Of a stretch of DNA of 64,000 nt, positions 40,008 to 51,809 are shown piece by piece. The stretch spans positions 1-64,000 of the forward strand of contig CAWEWG010000013.1 in assembly GCA_963812795.1 (NCBI GenBank), written 5' to 3'. The first letter of the stretch is position 1; each line of letters opens with the position of its first letter. Position numbers and translations under genes: made by a program. The DNA comes from Hyphomicrobium_A sp963812795. GTDB lineage: Bacteria; Pseudomonadota; Alphaproteobacteria; Rhizobiales; Hyphomicrobiaceae. Under the pieces are notes generated by a model. The model searched no databases and was not told where the DNA came from. It was given only the letters and a program-made list of their open reading frames with translations.

Positions 40008-41945
40008 TTACGGCACCGTTGCTGCCGCGCGCGGCGCCGGTGTGAGAAGCGAGACAACAACGAGCGTCAGAAACGCCGCCGGCAAAGCCAGAAGCGCGAT
40101 CGCAAGCTCGACTATACCCCACCAAGGGGCGATCCCGCGCGCATGGGCATCGAGGGCCGTCCATGCAGCGTCCTTGGCAGGGCCTGCTGGAGCCGCCAGC
40201 CACGCGTCTTTCAGCTCGACGAAATATTGAAAAGCCTCGGTACCCCCGTTGGTCAGCGCGGAGCGTGCCTCGACGAACGCCACAGCGAAGTAATGGGTGC
40301 CGACAAGATAAAGTAACGCCACGCCAATTCCGACGAGCATGGCGCCGGTGGCGCCGTAAGCGTTGGCGCGCTTCCACCACAGCGCGGCGAACACGGCCGG
40401 AAACAAACCGACCGCGGCGATCACCAGGGCATAGGTGGCGAGTTCGAGAATGCTGCCGACCCGCGTGAGCGCCGCCAATGTGGCAACAACGAGAGCCGCG
40501 CCGGCGAGACCATAGGAGGCAAGCCGCGAGGCTTGGGGTCGGGGATTATCGCTGGCCCAAGGCTGGTCCACCCCGAGCGCGCGCACAATGGCGGACAGCG
40601 GGCCGCTGGCGGTCGTAACCGCAGCAGCAAGGGCAACAGCCGCCAGAAGCCCGAGCATCACATGATCGAGCCCAGCGATCTCGGGCAGCGCCAGAACGAT
40701 CATGTCGGGGCTGATCGAGATGTCCTGCAGCCGTAGCGCCGCTCCAGCGTCGGGAAGAGCGGCGCAGGCCTGTGCCGCCGTCGCTGCGTCGGTCGCGGCG
40801 CGGCCGCAGATTTCGACCAGCCCCAACTTGCCATAGGTGAACATCCAGGCCGGCAAATCCGCGATCGGGGTGCGGTCCGCGAGCAACTGGATCAACGACA
40901 GCTTTGCATAGGCGGCGATGGCCGGCATCAACGTCAGGAGAGCGGCGACGAAAATAAGTCCCCACAGCGCCGCGCGACGCGCCTGTGGCGCCGGTACCGC
41001 ATTAAGTTGCGCCGGAAGCATGCTGGGCAGCACGGCGATGCCGGCGGCGAGGCCAAGCACGATGCCGAGAAAATTTATCGGAGCGAGCGTCACGAATGCC
41101 GTCAGCATCGGCTTCATGACGGCGGGGTCGGCGAGCTCTTGCTCGAGCAGCGTTTGCTCGATGCCTTGCACTTGCCCCAGCGCGTGGCCGTAGGCGAGTT
41201 GCGGGATAGGTATGCCGTACCATTGCACCGACAGCACAACGAGCGGCACGAGGACGGCGAGCAGCATCGCCGGAAACAGGACGCCATTGGCCCACGGCGC
41301 GCTGGTCGAACCGCGCACGATAAAACAAGCAAGTACGGCGCACGCCGAAACGACGGCCGTTGCGGTGAAATTGACGCCGAGCAGCCGCGCTCCGACGAGC
41401 CCGGCGGCCATCAGCTCGGCCGCCAGCAGCAAGAGCATGGAGGCGACTATCACCAAAGCGCACATGAAGCCTGCCGTTCGGCCGGGATAGCGGGCAGCGA
41501 AAAACTGCGGCAGCGAGCGCGCGCCGCTCGCCGCCAAGCGTGGGGCCACGACCAGTTGCATCAGCAGGCAGCCGGCCCCCAGCCCAAGCGGCACCGCGAG
41601 ACCGTCGTGTCCCCAGGCGAAGACGCCTCCGGCGAGTGCCAGAAGGAAAGCGGCCGAAACCGTATCCGTGGCGATCGCTAACCCGCCGAACAACGGCGAA
41701 ACGAAGCTGCCGGGACGCATACCGGCCCACAGCGCGATTATGGCCGCGACGGCTATGCCGAGCGCCCAATAGCCCCCGTCAATGACCGAATGCGATCCGC
41801 CATGACGCGCTGCCGCTGCAAGGACGATGCCCCCCAAAAGAACGGCCACCGAGACGACTGCGAGCAGCAGTCCAGCGCGGGGGGGCGACCGGGTGGCGAT
41901 CTGGCCATCGAGCGGCATGTCAGACTTGCGGGGTGCGTCGGGCAT
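40008..41945 (-). CDS. Sodium:solute symporter family protein
   Basis: This 645-residue membrane protein of the SSS family has about 13 predicted helices; the early SLPQFFAARYPGRTAGFMCALVIVAS and later GAFAWGHDGLAVPLG-like parts match VC_2705/ActP-type carriers. These move small organic acids such as acetate or others with sodium. The long loop at residues 370-410 (LPAWMFTYGKLGLVEICGRAATD) is unusual. It overlaps the DUF4212 gene by 26 bases and lies upstream of glpD; this pairing suggests uptake of a carbon source feeding glycerol-type metabolism, but the substrate is not known. Confidence 0.8.
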   Translation of the reverse strand: MPDAPRKSDMPLDGQIATRSPPRAGLLLAVVSVAVLLGGIVLAAAARHGGSHSVIDGGYWALGIAVAAIIALWAGMRPGSFVSPLFGGLAIATDTVSAAFLLALAGGVFAWGHDGLAVPLGLGAGCLLMQLVVAPRLAASGARSLPQFFAARYPGRTAGFMCALVIVASMLLLLAAELMAAGLVGARLLGVNFTATAVVSACAVLACFIVRGSTSAPWANGVLFPAMLLAVLVPLVVLSVQWYGIPIPQLAYGHALGQVQGIEQTLLEQELADPAVMKPMLTAFVTLAPINFLGIVLGLAAGIAVLPSMLPAQLNAVPAPQARRAALWGLIFVAALLTLMPAIAAYAKLSLIQLLADRTPIADLPAWMFTYGKLGLVEICGRAATDAATAAQACAALPDAGAALRLQDISISPDMIVLALPEIAGLDHVMLGLLAAVALAAAVTTASGPLSAIVRALGVDQPWASDNPRPQASRLASYGLAGAALVVATLAALTRVGSILELATYALVIAAVGLFPAVFAALWWKRANAYGATGAMLVGIGVALLYLVGTHYFAVAFVEARSALTNGGTEAFQYFVELKDAWLAAPAGPAKDAAWTALDAHARGIAPWWGIVELAIALLALPAAFLTLVVVSLLTPAPRAAATVP

Positions 41946-42168
41946 CGCGGCGATCTTGCCAGTGCGCCGACAACACGCCGATGATCACAAAGGCGATGAG
42001 AACGCCTTGCGCAGCCATGAAGTAGCCGAGCGGAAAGGCGAGCACGTCGACCAGATTGAGCGCTTGCACGAAGCTCGGCACGAGAAACGCGAATAGCGCC
42101 CAGAAGACCAGCGCCACGATGGGGAAGCGCCCGGGTAGGTCATTTGCCGTGAGTGGATGGTCGCGCAC
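41920..42168 (-). CDS. DUF4212 symporter small subunit
   Basis: This 82-residue protein has two predicted membrane helices (PIVALVFWALFAFLVPSFVQ and PLGYFMAAQGVLIAFVIIGVLSAH) and matches DUF4212 proteins, the small partners that accompany ActP-like sodium/solute symporters. The gene overlaps the large symporter by 26 bases, the usual arrangement. Start at 42168. Confidence 0.85.
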   Translation of the reverse strand: MRDHPLTANDLPGRFPIVALVFWALFAFLVPSFVQALNLVDVLAFPLGYFMAAQGVLIAFVIIGVLSAHWQDRRDARRTPQV

Positions 42169-42496
42169 CGAGCCCCCGACTTGTTCGCCGCGCGCGGACG
42201 TTCGCCGGGCTTTGCGACGCCCTCATGGCACCCAGCCGACCAAGGCCGAGTTTTCCGCTCATTCCTCGGGGGCCAAGACGCGAAAGGCGGGGCGATACGA
42301 CCCCGTATCCCCCCGCCCTGGGATCCTCTCCCTAGACTTGGACCTTATTGGATTTTCCAGGCCGACTGAGTGGTCCAAAAGAATCGTCGGCCCCGCACCA
42401 TGGTCGAGCGAGGGGGATGCGTCAAGTTGTTCCGAACAGCCAATTTCTGATGCACCGCAGCGATTTGCGCGACGCGAATCAGAGGCGACCTGAAGC
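42169..42496. other. Intergenic gap with a GC-rich hairpin
   Basis: This gap of 328 bases lies between the TPR gene and the symporter operon. It has no gene. At 42286-42317 a hairpin pairs GGCGGGGCGATACG with CGTATCCCCCCGCC (one mismatch) around a four-base loop. It could end the TPR transcript (minus strand); downstream T's are few. Confidence 0.6.
42286..42317 (-). terminator. Possible terminator of the TPR gene
   Basis: A 14-base stem with one mismatch and a four-base loop lies about 180 bases beyond the TPR stop. Its CTTT tail on the minus strand is weak for intrinsic termination, so it may instead be a regulatory or processing hairpin. Confidence 0.35.
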
Positions 42497-43138
42497 CTAG
42501 GAAACCTCGGGCCGGCACTCCGCATCGGAGGGCAGCGGGTCGCATTGGCGATTGCCGGTGCACACGCGCATGGCCTGCCCGACGGCCGAGGAATAGACGC
42601 CATCGAGGGCACCGAAGTAGAGGCCCTGAGAGCGCAGGCCGCACTGGTACATTCTCACGATACGCTCGCCGCCCACGCGCATGGCCAGCTCATAATCAGC
42701 CAAGGCGGCCTTGGCATCGCCCTGCGCCTGCCGGATGTGCGCGCGCGTGTCGAGCGCGTAGGGACTGCCGGGGGAGAGCTCCAGCGCCCTCTCGACGTCG
42801 GCGACGCCGTCAGAGGGGCGGCCCAGCTTGTAGTAGGCCCAGGCACGGTTGTTCAGCGCCAGGGGAAAGTCCGGCTTGATCTTCAAGGCGGCGTCGTAGT
42901 CGGACAACGCCTTGTCGAATATGCCGAGGAGCGAGTAGGCGAGCGCCCGCATGCCGAATGCCAAGCTTCGCTGATCGTCGGGTAGCCCCGGCGTATCGAG
43001 CATGGCCGAGCAGCCGCTGATACGGCGCTCATTGTCCTCGCTGAGGCAATCGAGGGTTGGATCGTCGACGGTCGCCATGGCGGAAGCGCCAAAGACGGTC
43101 ACGGCCAATACGACTGCAAGGATCCCCGATCGGGCCAT
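42497..43138 (-). CDS. Exported TPR protein
   Basis: This 213-residue protein with a signal peptide (cleavage near SAMA) has three tetratricopeptide repeats (FDKALSDYDAALKIKPDFPLALNNRAWAY, DGVADVERALELSPGSPYALDTRAHIR, DAKAALADYELAMRVGG). The last 50 residues, with QCGLRSQGLYFGALDGVYSSAVGQAMRVC, look like a small peptidoglycan-binding-type fold, and several cysteines may form disulfides. It probably acts as a periplasmic scaffold. Start at 43138. It is a single-gene unit divergent from coaBC. Confidence 0.8.
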   Translation of the reverse strand: MARSGILAVVLAVTVFGASAMATVDDPTLDCLSEDNERRISGCSAMLDTPGLPDDQRSLAFGMRALAYSLLGIFDKALSDYDAALKIKPDFPLALNNRAWAYYKLGRPSDGVADVERALELSPGSPYALDTRAHIRQAQGDAKAALADYELAMRVGGERIVRMYQCGLRSQGLYFGALDGVYSSAVGQAMRVCTGNRQCDPLPSDAECRPEVS

Positions 43139-43327
43139 ACGCTTTTTCCCTGTAGCGGCGCCGTAGCGCCCCGAGGCGCTGTTTGAAACATAAGAAACGG
43201 GCCGTTATAGAGGCAAAACCTTGCCCGCATGCTGGACGCATGGCCGCGGGCCCGGCGGTATAGCTTAACCCCTTGCGGCCAGCGGCTATGCTAGCTTGGC
43301 GGCAACCACGACCTTCGAGCGTCCCAC

Positions 43328-44572
43328 GTGAAACAGCAGCGTATTCTGCTCCTCATCGGCGGCGGCATCGCCGCCTACAAGTGTCTCGAACTCATCCGCC
43401 GGCTGCGCGAGGGCGGCGCCTCCGTACGCGCCGTGATGACGCGCGCCGCGACCGAGTTCGTGACGCCGCTTTCGGTCGGCGCCTTGACGTCGGAGCGCGT
43501 GTTCACGGATTTGTTCGATCTCAATGACGAGCAGGAGATCGGACACATCCGGCTGTCGCGCGACGCCGATCTCCTCATCGTGGCGCCGGCAACGGCCGAC
43601 CTGCTCGCCAAGATGGCGGGCGGACACGCCGACGACCTTGTCTCGACCGTGCTGATGGCGACGGACAAGCCGGTGCTCGTGGCCCCGGCGATGAACCCGC
43701 GCATGTGGATGCACCCGGCAACGCAGCGCAATGTCGCGCAACTGCAAAAAGACGGCATCCGCTTTGTCGGCCCCAACATTGGCGAGATGGCCGAGCGCGA
43801 TGAGGCCGGTCCTGGACGACTCGCCGAGGTGCCGGAGATCATGGCGGCGGCGAACAAAATTCTCGCCGAGCGCGCCGACGTCCCGGTGGCGCGTCTCGTC
43901 GGCAGGCCCCTCGCCGGCCGGCACGTGCTGGTGACCAGCGGGCCAACGCACGAGCCGATCGACCCGGTGCGCTACATCGCCAACCGATCGTCCGGCAAGC
44001 AGGGGCATGCCATTGCCCGTGCGGCCGCCGCCCTGGGCGCGCGCGTGACGTTGATCACCGGACCGGTGATGCTGGCTGATCCGCTGGGCGTCGAGACGGT
44101 CCACGTCGAGACCGCAGATGAAATGCTGCGCGCGGTGCAGAAGGGCTTGCCTGCCGACATCGCCGTGTTCGCCGCTGCCGTCGCCGATTGGCGCAGCTCC
44201 TCGACGCCGCGCGAGAAGATCAAGAAGTCGGGCGACAAACCGCACATCGATTTGGTCGAGAACCCCGACATCCTTGCAACCGTCGGCAAGTCCCGCGCCC
44301 AGCGCCCGGCGCTGGTGATCGGCTTTGCCGCCGAGACCGGCAACGTCGCCAGTGAAGCTGCCAAGAAGCGCAAGGCGAAGGGCGCCGACTGGATCGTCGC
44401 CAATGATGTATCGCCGGCGCGCGGCGTTTTCGGCGGCGACGGCAATACGGTGCACCTCGTCACCGCGGACGGCGCCGAAGACTGGCCGACGCTGAGCAAG
44501 GACGAGGTGGCGCGGCGACTGATGCAGCGCGCCGCCGAGCAACTGGGCCGCGGCGTGGCAGCGGCCGAATGA
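43328..44572 (+). CDS. coaBC: Bifunctional phosphopantothenoylcysteine decarboxylase / phosphopantothenate-cysteine ligase
   Basis: CoaBC makes 4'-phosphopantetheine from 4'-phosphopantothenate and cysteine, with FMN and CTP, in coenzyme A synthesis. The 414-residue fusion has the N-terminal flavoprotein domain (LIGGGIAAYKCLELIRRL, MNPRMWMHPATQRN) and a C-terminal ligase domain (VTSGPTHEPIDPVRYIANRSSGKQG, FAAAVADWR). The catalytic histidine-type region HIRLSRDADLLIVAPATAD is intact. Start is GTG at 43328. It overlaps dut by four bases (ATGA), so they are coupled, a common pair in Rhizobiales. Confidence 0.96.
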   Translation: MKQQRILLLIGGGIAAYKCLELIRRLREGGASVRAVMTRAATEFVTPLSVGALTSERVFTDLFDLNDEQEIGHIRLSRDADLLIVAPATADLLAKMAGGHADDLVSTVLMATDKPVLVAPAMNPRMWMHPATQRNVAQLQKDGIRFVGPNIGEMAERDEAGPGRLAEVPEIMAAANKILAERADVPVARLVGRPLAGRHVLVTSGPTHEPIDPVRYIANRSSGKQGHAIARAAAALGARVTLITGPVMLADPLGVETVHVETADEMLRAVQKGLPADIAVFAAAVADWRSSSTPREKIKKSGDKPHIDLVENPDILATVGKSRAQRPALVIGFAAETGNVASEAAKKRKAKGADWIVANDVSPARGVFGGDGNTVHLVTADGAEDWPTLSKDEVARRLMQRAAEQLGRGVAAAE

Positions 44573-45168
44573 GCACCAAGCGCGCGGCAAAGTCGACCGC
44601 GGGCGTCCGCGTCAGGGTGTTGCGGCTGCCGCACGCCAGCGGGCTGCCGCTTCCGGCCTATCAAACGGACGGTGCCGCCGGCCTCGATCTCGTCGCCGCC
44701 TTCGACGTGCAATCGCCGGTCACGCTCGCGGCCGGAGCACGCGCGCTGGTGCCCACCGGCCTCATCCTCGAGCTGCCGCACGGATACGAAGCGCAGGTGC
44801 GCCCACGGTCCGGGCTCGCGCTCAACCACGGCGTCACCGTGCTCAACAGTCCGGGCACCATCGACAGCGACTATCGCGGCGAGGTGCGCGTCATCCTCGC
44901 CAATCTCGGGCAAGCCCCGTTCGAGATCCGCCGCGGCGAACGGATTGCGCAACTCGTTGTCAGTCCAATCTCGCGCGCGACGTTCATCGAAGTCGAAAGC
45001 TTAACTGCCACATCGCGCGGCGCCGGCGGTTTTGGCTCCACCGGGAAAGCCGGGTCGAATGAAAACGCCCGATCCCGCCAAGCCCCTCAGCCAAAGAAAT
45101 CCATCCCAAAGCCCCCGCCGGCATCAAAAAAAAAGCGTTCAGCCAAGCCGCGGCGCCGCAATCCCTGA
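44569..45168 (+). CDS. dut: dUTP diphosphatase with a basic C-terminal tail
   Basis: The enzyme hydrolyses dUTP to dUMP, preventing uracil entering DNA. Residues 1-152 carry the trimeric dUTPase motifs: AAGLDL, RSGLALNHGV, GTIDSDYRGEVRVI and RIAQLV, then GAGGFGSTGKAG. The remaining 45 residues form a Pro/Lys/Arg-rich tail (residues from SNENARSRQAPQ onward) not found in most dUTPases. It is coupled to coaBC by an ATGA overlap. The tail is likely disordered; its use is unknown. Confidence 0.95.
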   Translation: MSTKRAAKSTAGVRVRVLRLPHASGLPLPAYQTDGAAGLDLVAAFDVQSPVTLAAGARALVPTGLILELPHGYEAQVRPRSGLALNHGVTVLNSPGTIDSDYRGEVRVILANLGQAPFEIRRGERIAQLVVSPISRATFIEVESLTATSRGAGGFGSTGKAGSNENARSRQAPQPKKSIPKPPPASKKKRSAKPRRRNP

Positions 45169-45243
45169 TCGCCAAGGCGCCTTGACACCAACCAGCTTTC
45201 GACCAACGTGCCACGCTCGACGCAGCACACAAGGCATCCCCCG

Positions 45244-46245
<1,002 letters not shown>

Positions 46246-46610
46246 CGCAAGGCTCGCCGGCTCGCAGGTCTGGCAACAAAGATCTGCGCGCCGGCGGCCA
46301 ATTCATCCATCGTAACAATCTGAATTCGCATCACGGTGATTCAATTCGCAATCTAAGCACGCGTCCGCAATGTTGGACGAAACGCGCGTGCTACTCTTTC
46401 AGACAATCAATTCGTCATAGCGAATGAAAGCGCGCGCCGCGACTTTAAATTGCTTGCGCACGCGCTCTTGCAGAACATAAATCCCTGCACAGCGAGCTAC
46501 TCGCAAACCAATTCCATTCATTCGGGTGTGACCACAGCGCCCGACAGCGTTTGGCGCCGCCAACGTTTGGCAGCGCTTTGCCTAAGCGTTTCTAGAAGGG
46601 ATACACCACC
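46246..46610 (+). promoter_or_regulatory. Upstream region of the encapsulin operon
   Basis: This gap of 365 bases is more AT-rich than its neighbours and holds no gene. A weak -35/-10 pair TTGCGC (46454-46459) and CATAAA (46476-46481) has a 16-base spacer. Two direct CGTTTGGC copies at 46548-46555 and 46564-46571 lie 16 bases apart, and AGAAGGG (46594-46600) is the ribosome site. I saw no terminator for cysK, so partial readthrough is possible. Confidence 0.5.
46548..46571 (+). repeat. Direct repeats before the encapsulin gene
   Basis: CGTTTGGC occurs at 46548-46555 and again at 46564-46571. The 16-base period, about one and a half helical turns, and the place 40-60 bases before the shell gene make it an operator candidate. 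Confidence 0.35.
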
Positions 46611-47541
46611 ATGGCCGAGGAAGGCGAAGGTCGCGGCACACTTGCCGAAGGCGCAGCGAGGCAACTAGCCAACGCTACCAAGACAAGGGCGCAATGGGGC
46701 GGCATTACCCCGCGCTGGCTCATTCCCTTCATGCCGTGGACGCCGGTCGAAGCGGGTATCTACCGCCTCAACAAGGTCAAGGAAACACGCGGCGCCACAT
46801 CGGCCAAATCGCTTGATGTCGAGTGCAGCCCGCCGCGCGATCGCGACGCCGACCTGCCCGAGACCTTCGTCGACTATGACGAGAACCCGCGCGAATACTT
46901 CCTCAACGCGGTGACGACCGTGCTCGACGTGCAGACGCGCGTCTCCGACCTCTACAGCCACCCCTTCGATCAGATCCAGGAGCAGCTCCGCCTGCTCATC
47001 GAGAAGGTGAAGGAGCGGCAGGAAAGCGAGCTGATCAACAACAAGGAATACGGCCTGCTCGCCAACACCGCCTCGTCGATGCGCATCTCGACGCGCGGCG
47101 GCGCGCCGACACCGGACGATCTCGACGAGCTCATCGCCAAGGTTTGGAAGGAACCGTCGTTCTTCCTTGCACACCCGCGCGCCATCGCCGCCTTCGGGCG
47201 CGAGTGCACGCGTCGCGGCGTCCCGCCGCCGACCGTGACGCTGTTCGGCTCGCCCTTCCTGACGTGGCGCGGGCTACCATTGGTGCCGTCCGACAAGGTG
47301 CCGCTGACCGGCAACGGCAAGTCGAAGATCCTCTTGCTGCGCACGGGCGAGAAGAAGCAGGGCGTCGTCGGCTTGTTCCAGCCGGGCGTTCCCGGCGAAG
47401 TCTCGCCCAGCCTCTCGGTGCGCTTCATGGGCATCGATCGGCGCGCTATCGCCTCCTACCTCATTTCGCTTTACTGCTCGCTCGCAGTCCACACGGAAGA
47501 TGCGCTCGGCGTGCTCGATGATGTCGAAGTAGGTAAGTACC

Positions 47542-47564
<23 letters not shown>
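46611..47564 (+). CDS. Family 2A encapsulin shell protein
   Basis: This 317-residue protein self-assembles, by family, into a virus-like HK97-fold icosahedral shell that encloses a cysteine desulfurase. Its start (GAARQLANATKTRAQWGGITPRWLIPFMPWTPVEAGIYRLNKV cut to its core ARQLANATKT and WLIPFMPWTPVEAG) and EYGLLANTASSMRISTRGGAPTPDDLDELI are characteristic of family 2A, with an extended N-arm before the HK97 P- and A-domain. The C-terminus is LISLYCSLAVHTEDALGVLDDVEVG. ATG at 46611 follows AGAAGGG. It overlaps the desulfurase gene by 23 bases. No cyclic-nucleotide-binding domain (family 2B) is inserted. Cytoplasmic. Confidence 0.93.
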
Positions 47565-49638
<2,074 letters not shown>

Positions 49639-49641
49639 TTG

Positions 49642-49663
49642 GGCGGGCGAGCCATCGCCCGCC
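49642..49663 (+). terminator. Hairpin after the desulfurase gene
   Basis: GGCGGGCGA (49642-49650) pairs perfectly with TCGCCCGCC (49655-49663) around GCCA, three bases after the stop. The stem is strong, but no T-run follows, so termination may need Rho or be partial. Confidence 0.5.
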
Positions 49664-49761
49664 GCCCTCCGACCAAATAAGCAAAGCTGATTTTCTTCGT
49701 TCCCGCTTCCCGCCCGCGGTGGCTATGTACCGCGCCTAAATGGGATCAGGGGAACCGACCG

Positions 49762-50796
49762 ATGGCACTTGCCAGCACCATTCTACGCACCATAGCGCCG
49801 CGCCGCATCGTGATCGCCACGCTGCTCATGACTGGCAGCGGCGGTGCCGCACTCGCCGCGGAGCCGACCACACTACTCAATGCCTCGTATGACGTGTCGC
49901 GCGAGCTCTACAAGGACATCAACGCGGCCTTCATCGCCGACTGGAAGAAGAAGACCGGCGAAGAGATCGTCATCAACCAGTCGCACGGCGGCTCGACCAA
50001 GCAGGCGCTGGCCGTCGCCAACGGCCTCGAAGCCGACGTCGTCACCTTCAACCAGGCGCCCGATGTCGACGTGCTCGTTAAGCAGGGCGGTCTCGTGTCG
50101 GCCGATTGGCGCAAGAAGTTCCCCAACGGCGCCGCGCCATTCACGACGACCTCCGTCTTCCTCGTCCGCAAGGGCAATCCGAAGGGCATCAAGAATTGGG
50201 ATGATCTCGCCAAGCCGGGTATCGAGGTGATCGTTCCCAACCCGAAGACCTCCGGCAACGGCCGCTATACGTACCTCGCCGCCTGGGGCTATGCCCTCAA
50301 GAACGCTGGCAACGAGGCCGGCGCCAAAGAGTTCGTCGGCAAGTTGTTCGCAAACGTGCCGGTGCTGGACGGCGGTGGCCGCGGTGCCACGACCACATTC
50401 ACGCAGCGCGACAAGGGTGACGTGCTGGTCACGTTCGAGAACGAGGCGGCGCTGATCGGCAAGGAATTCGGCGCCGACAAGTTCGACGTCGTCTATCCGA
50501 AGACCAGCATCATTGCCGAGCCGCCGGTCGCCGTCGTCGACAAGGTCGTCGACAAGCGCGGCACCCGCAAGCTCGCCGAGGCGTACCTCAACTTCCTCTA
50601 TTCACCGGAAGGCCAGGCGATCATCGCCAAGCACGACCTGCGTCCGCGCGACGAGGCCGTGCTGAAGGCGAATGCCGCCAAGTTCCCGGCAATCGAGACA
50701 TTCTCCGTGGAGGAGCTTCTGGGCGGCTGGGAAGCCGTGCAGAAGCAGCACTTCGCCGATGGCGCCAACTACGACCAGCTCGCGGTCAAGCAGTAG
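49762..50796 (+). CDS. sbp: Sulfate ABC transporter substrate-binding protein
   Basis: This 344-residue periplasmic protein binds sulfate for uptake. It has a signal peptide ending near ALAAE, then NASYDVSRELYKDINAAFIADWKKKTGE, NQSHGGSTKQALAVANGLEADVVTFN and GNGRYTYLAAWGYALKN, typical of Sbp/CysP. No permease or ATPase gene (cysT, cysW, cysA) follows; it is a stand-alone unit with a strong terminator. Its place right after the encapsulin desulfurase makes sulfate import part of the sulfur island. Confidence 0.95.
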   Translation: MALASTILRTIAPRRIVIATLLMTGSGGAALAAEPTTLLNASYDVSRELYKDINAAFIADWKKKTGEEIVINQSHGGSTKQALAVANGLEADVVTFNQAPDVDVLVKQGGLVSADWRKKFPNGAAPFTTTSVFLVRKGNPKGIKNWDDLAKPGIEVIVPNPKTSGNGRYTYLAAWGYALKNAGNEAGAKEFVGKLFANVPVLDGGGRGATTTFTQRDKGDVLVTFENEAALIGKEFGADKFDVVYPKTSIIAEPPVAVVDKVVDKRGTRKLAEAYLNFLYSPEGQAIIAKHDLRPRDEAVLKANAAKFPAIETFSVEELLGGWEAVQKQHFADGANYDQLAVKQ

Positions 50797-50816
50797 CGCT
50801 CCCGCACGGCGATGAG

Positions 50817-50850
50817 AGGGCTCGGGGTCTTGTCCACCCCGGGCCCTTTT
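50817..50850 (+). terminator. Rho-independent terminator after sbp
   Basis: AGGGCTCGGGGT (50817-50828) pairs with ACCCCGGGCCCT (ending 50847) with one G-U pair and a seven-base loop, then TTTT follows. This is a textbook intrinsic terminator. Confidence 0.88.
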
Positions 50851-50942
50851 CTCGTGGTGCCAATGGTTACCCCGTTCACCAGCATGTGAGGCCTGCGCCG
50901 GCTGCCGCTGACGGCACGCTCGAGTTGCGCTAGGCTCGGGGG

Positions 50943-51794
50943 ATGCAGGAAACCCCCACGCCCCGCCTGACGCCGGCGGAGATCGAGCGCTACAAGCGAC
51001 ACCTCGTCTTGAAGGAAGTCGGCGGTCAGGGACAGCAGAAGCTTAAAGGCGCGCGCGTGCTCGTCATCGGCGCCGGCGGCCTCGGCTCCCCGCTCGTGCT
51101 CTATCTGGCGGCGGCGGGTGTCGGCACCATCGGCATCGTCGACGACGACCGGGTGTCGCTCGACAACTTGCAGCGCCAGATCGCGCACGACACCGACCAT
51201 ATCGGCGAGGCGAAGGTGCTCAGCGCCGGCGCCATGGCGCGCCGGCTCAACCCACACGTCACTGTCGAGCCGATCGAGGCGCGCCTCGATGCCGGCAATG
51301 CGGCCTCCATCATCGGCCGTTACGACATTGTCGCCGACGGCTCCGACAATGCCGAGACACGCTACCTCGTCTCCGATGCCTGCTTTTTCGCCAAGCGCCC
51401 CCTGGTGTTCGGCGCCGTAGGGCCGTTCGACGGCTATGTCTCGACCTTCAAGCCGCACGAGCGCGGCCCCGATGGCGCGCCCTACCCCAGCTACCGGTGC
51501 CTCTTTCCGGAGGCGCCACCGCCCGGCACCATCCCCAACTGCGCCGAGGTCGGCGTGCTCGGCGCCGTCGTCGGCGTCATCGGCACGCTACAGGCAACCG
51601 AGGTTTTGAAGGAAATCCTGGGGATCGGGACGGGCCTGGCCGGGCGTCTATTGATGTACGACGCGCTCGCCGCGCGCTTCGAGACGGTTTCGATCGCCTA
51701 CGATGCGGAAAATCCGATCAGTGGTAGCAACCCGTCGATAACCGACCTTTCAATCCACTCGAAGAAGAATCACAACTCGACATGCGCCGCATGA
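50943..51794 (+). CDS. moeB: ThiF/MoeB-family adenylyltransferase
   Basis: This 283-residue E1-like enzyme adenylates the C-terminus of a small sulfur-carrier protein such as MoaD or ThiS. It has RYKRHLVLKEVGGQGQQKLKGARVL, the ATP-binding GAGGLGSPL, DDDRVSLDNLQRQIAH and the cysteine in PNCAEVGVLGAVVGVIG. The paired CXXC zinc motifs of E. coli MoeB are absent; only single cysteines occur at YRCLFPEA and PNCAE. No rhodanese domain is fused. Start ATG at 50943. The choice of MoeB over ThiF or HesA is from overall likeness. It is close to the sulfur island, which fits a sulfur-transfer role. Confidence 0.8.
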   Translation: MQETPTPRLTPAEIERYKRHLVLKEVGGQGQQKLKGARVLVIGAGGLGSPLVLYLAAAGVGTIGIVDDDRVSLDNLQRQIAHDTDHIGEAKVLSAGAMARRLNPHVTVEPIEARLDAGNAASIIGRYDIVADGSDNAETRYLVSDACFFAKRPLVFGAVGPFDGYVSTFKPHERGPDGAPYPSYRCLFPEAPPPGTIPNCAEVGVLGAVVGVIGTLQATEVLKEILGIGTGLAGRLLMYDALAARFETVSIAYDAENPISGSNPSITDLSIHSKKNHNSTCAA

Positions 51795-51809
51795 GAGGAT
51801 AGCGCTTCC

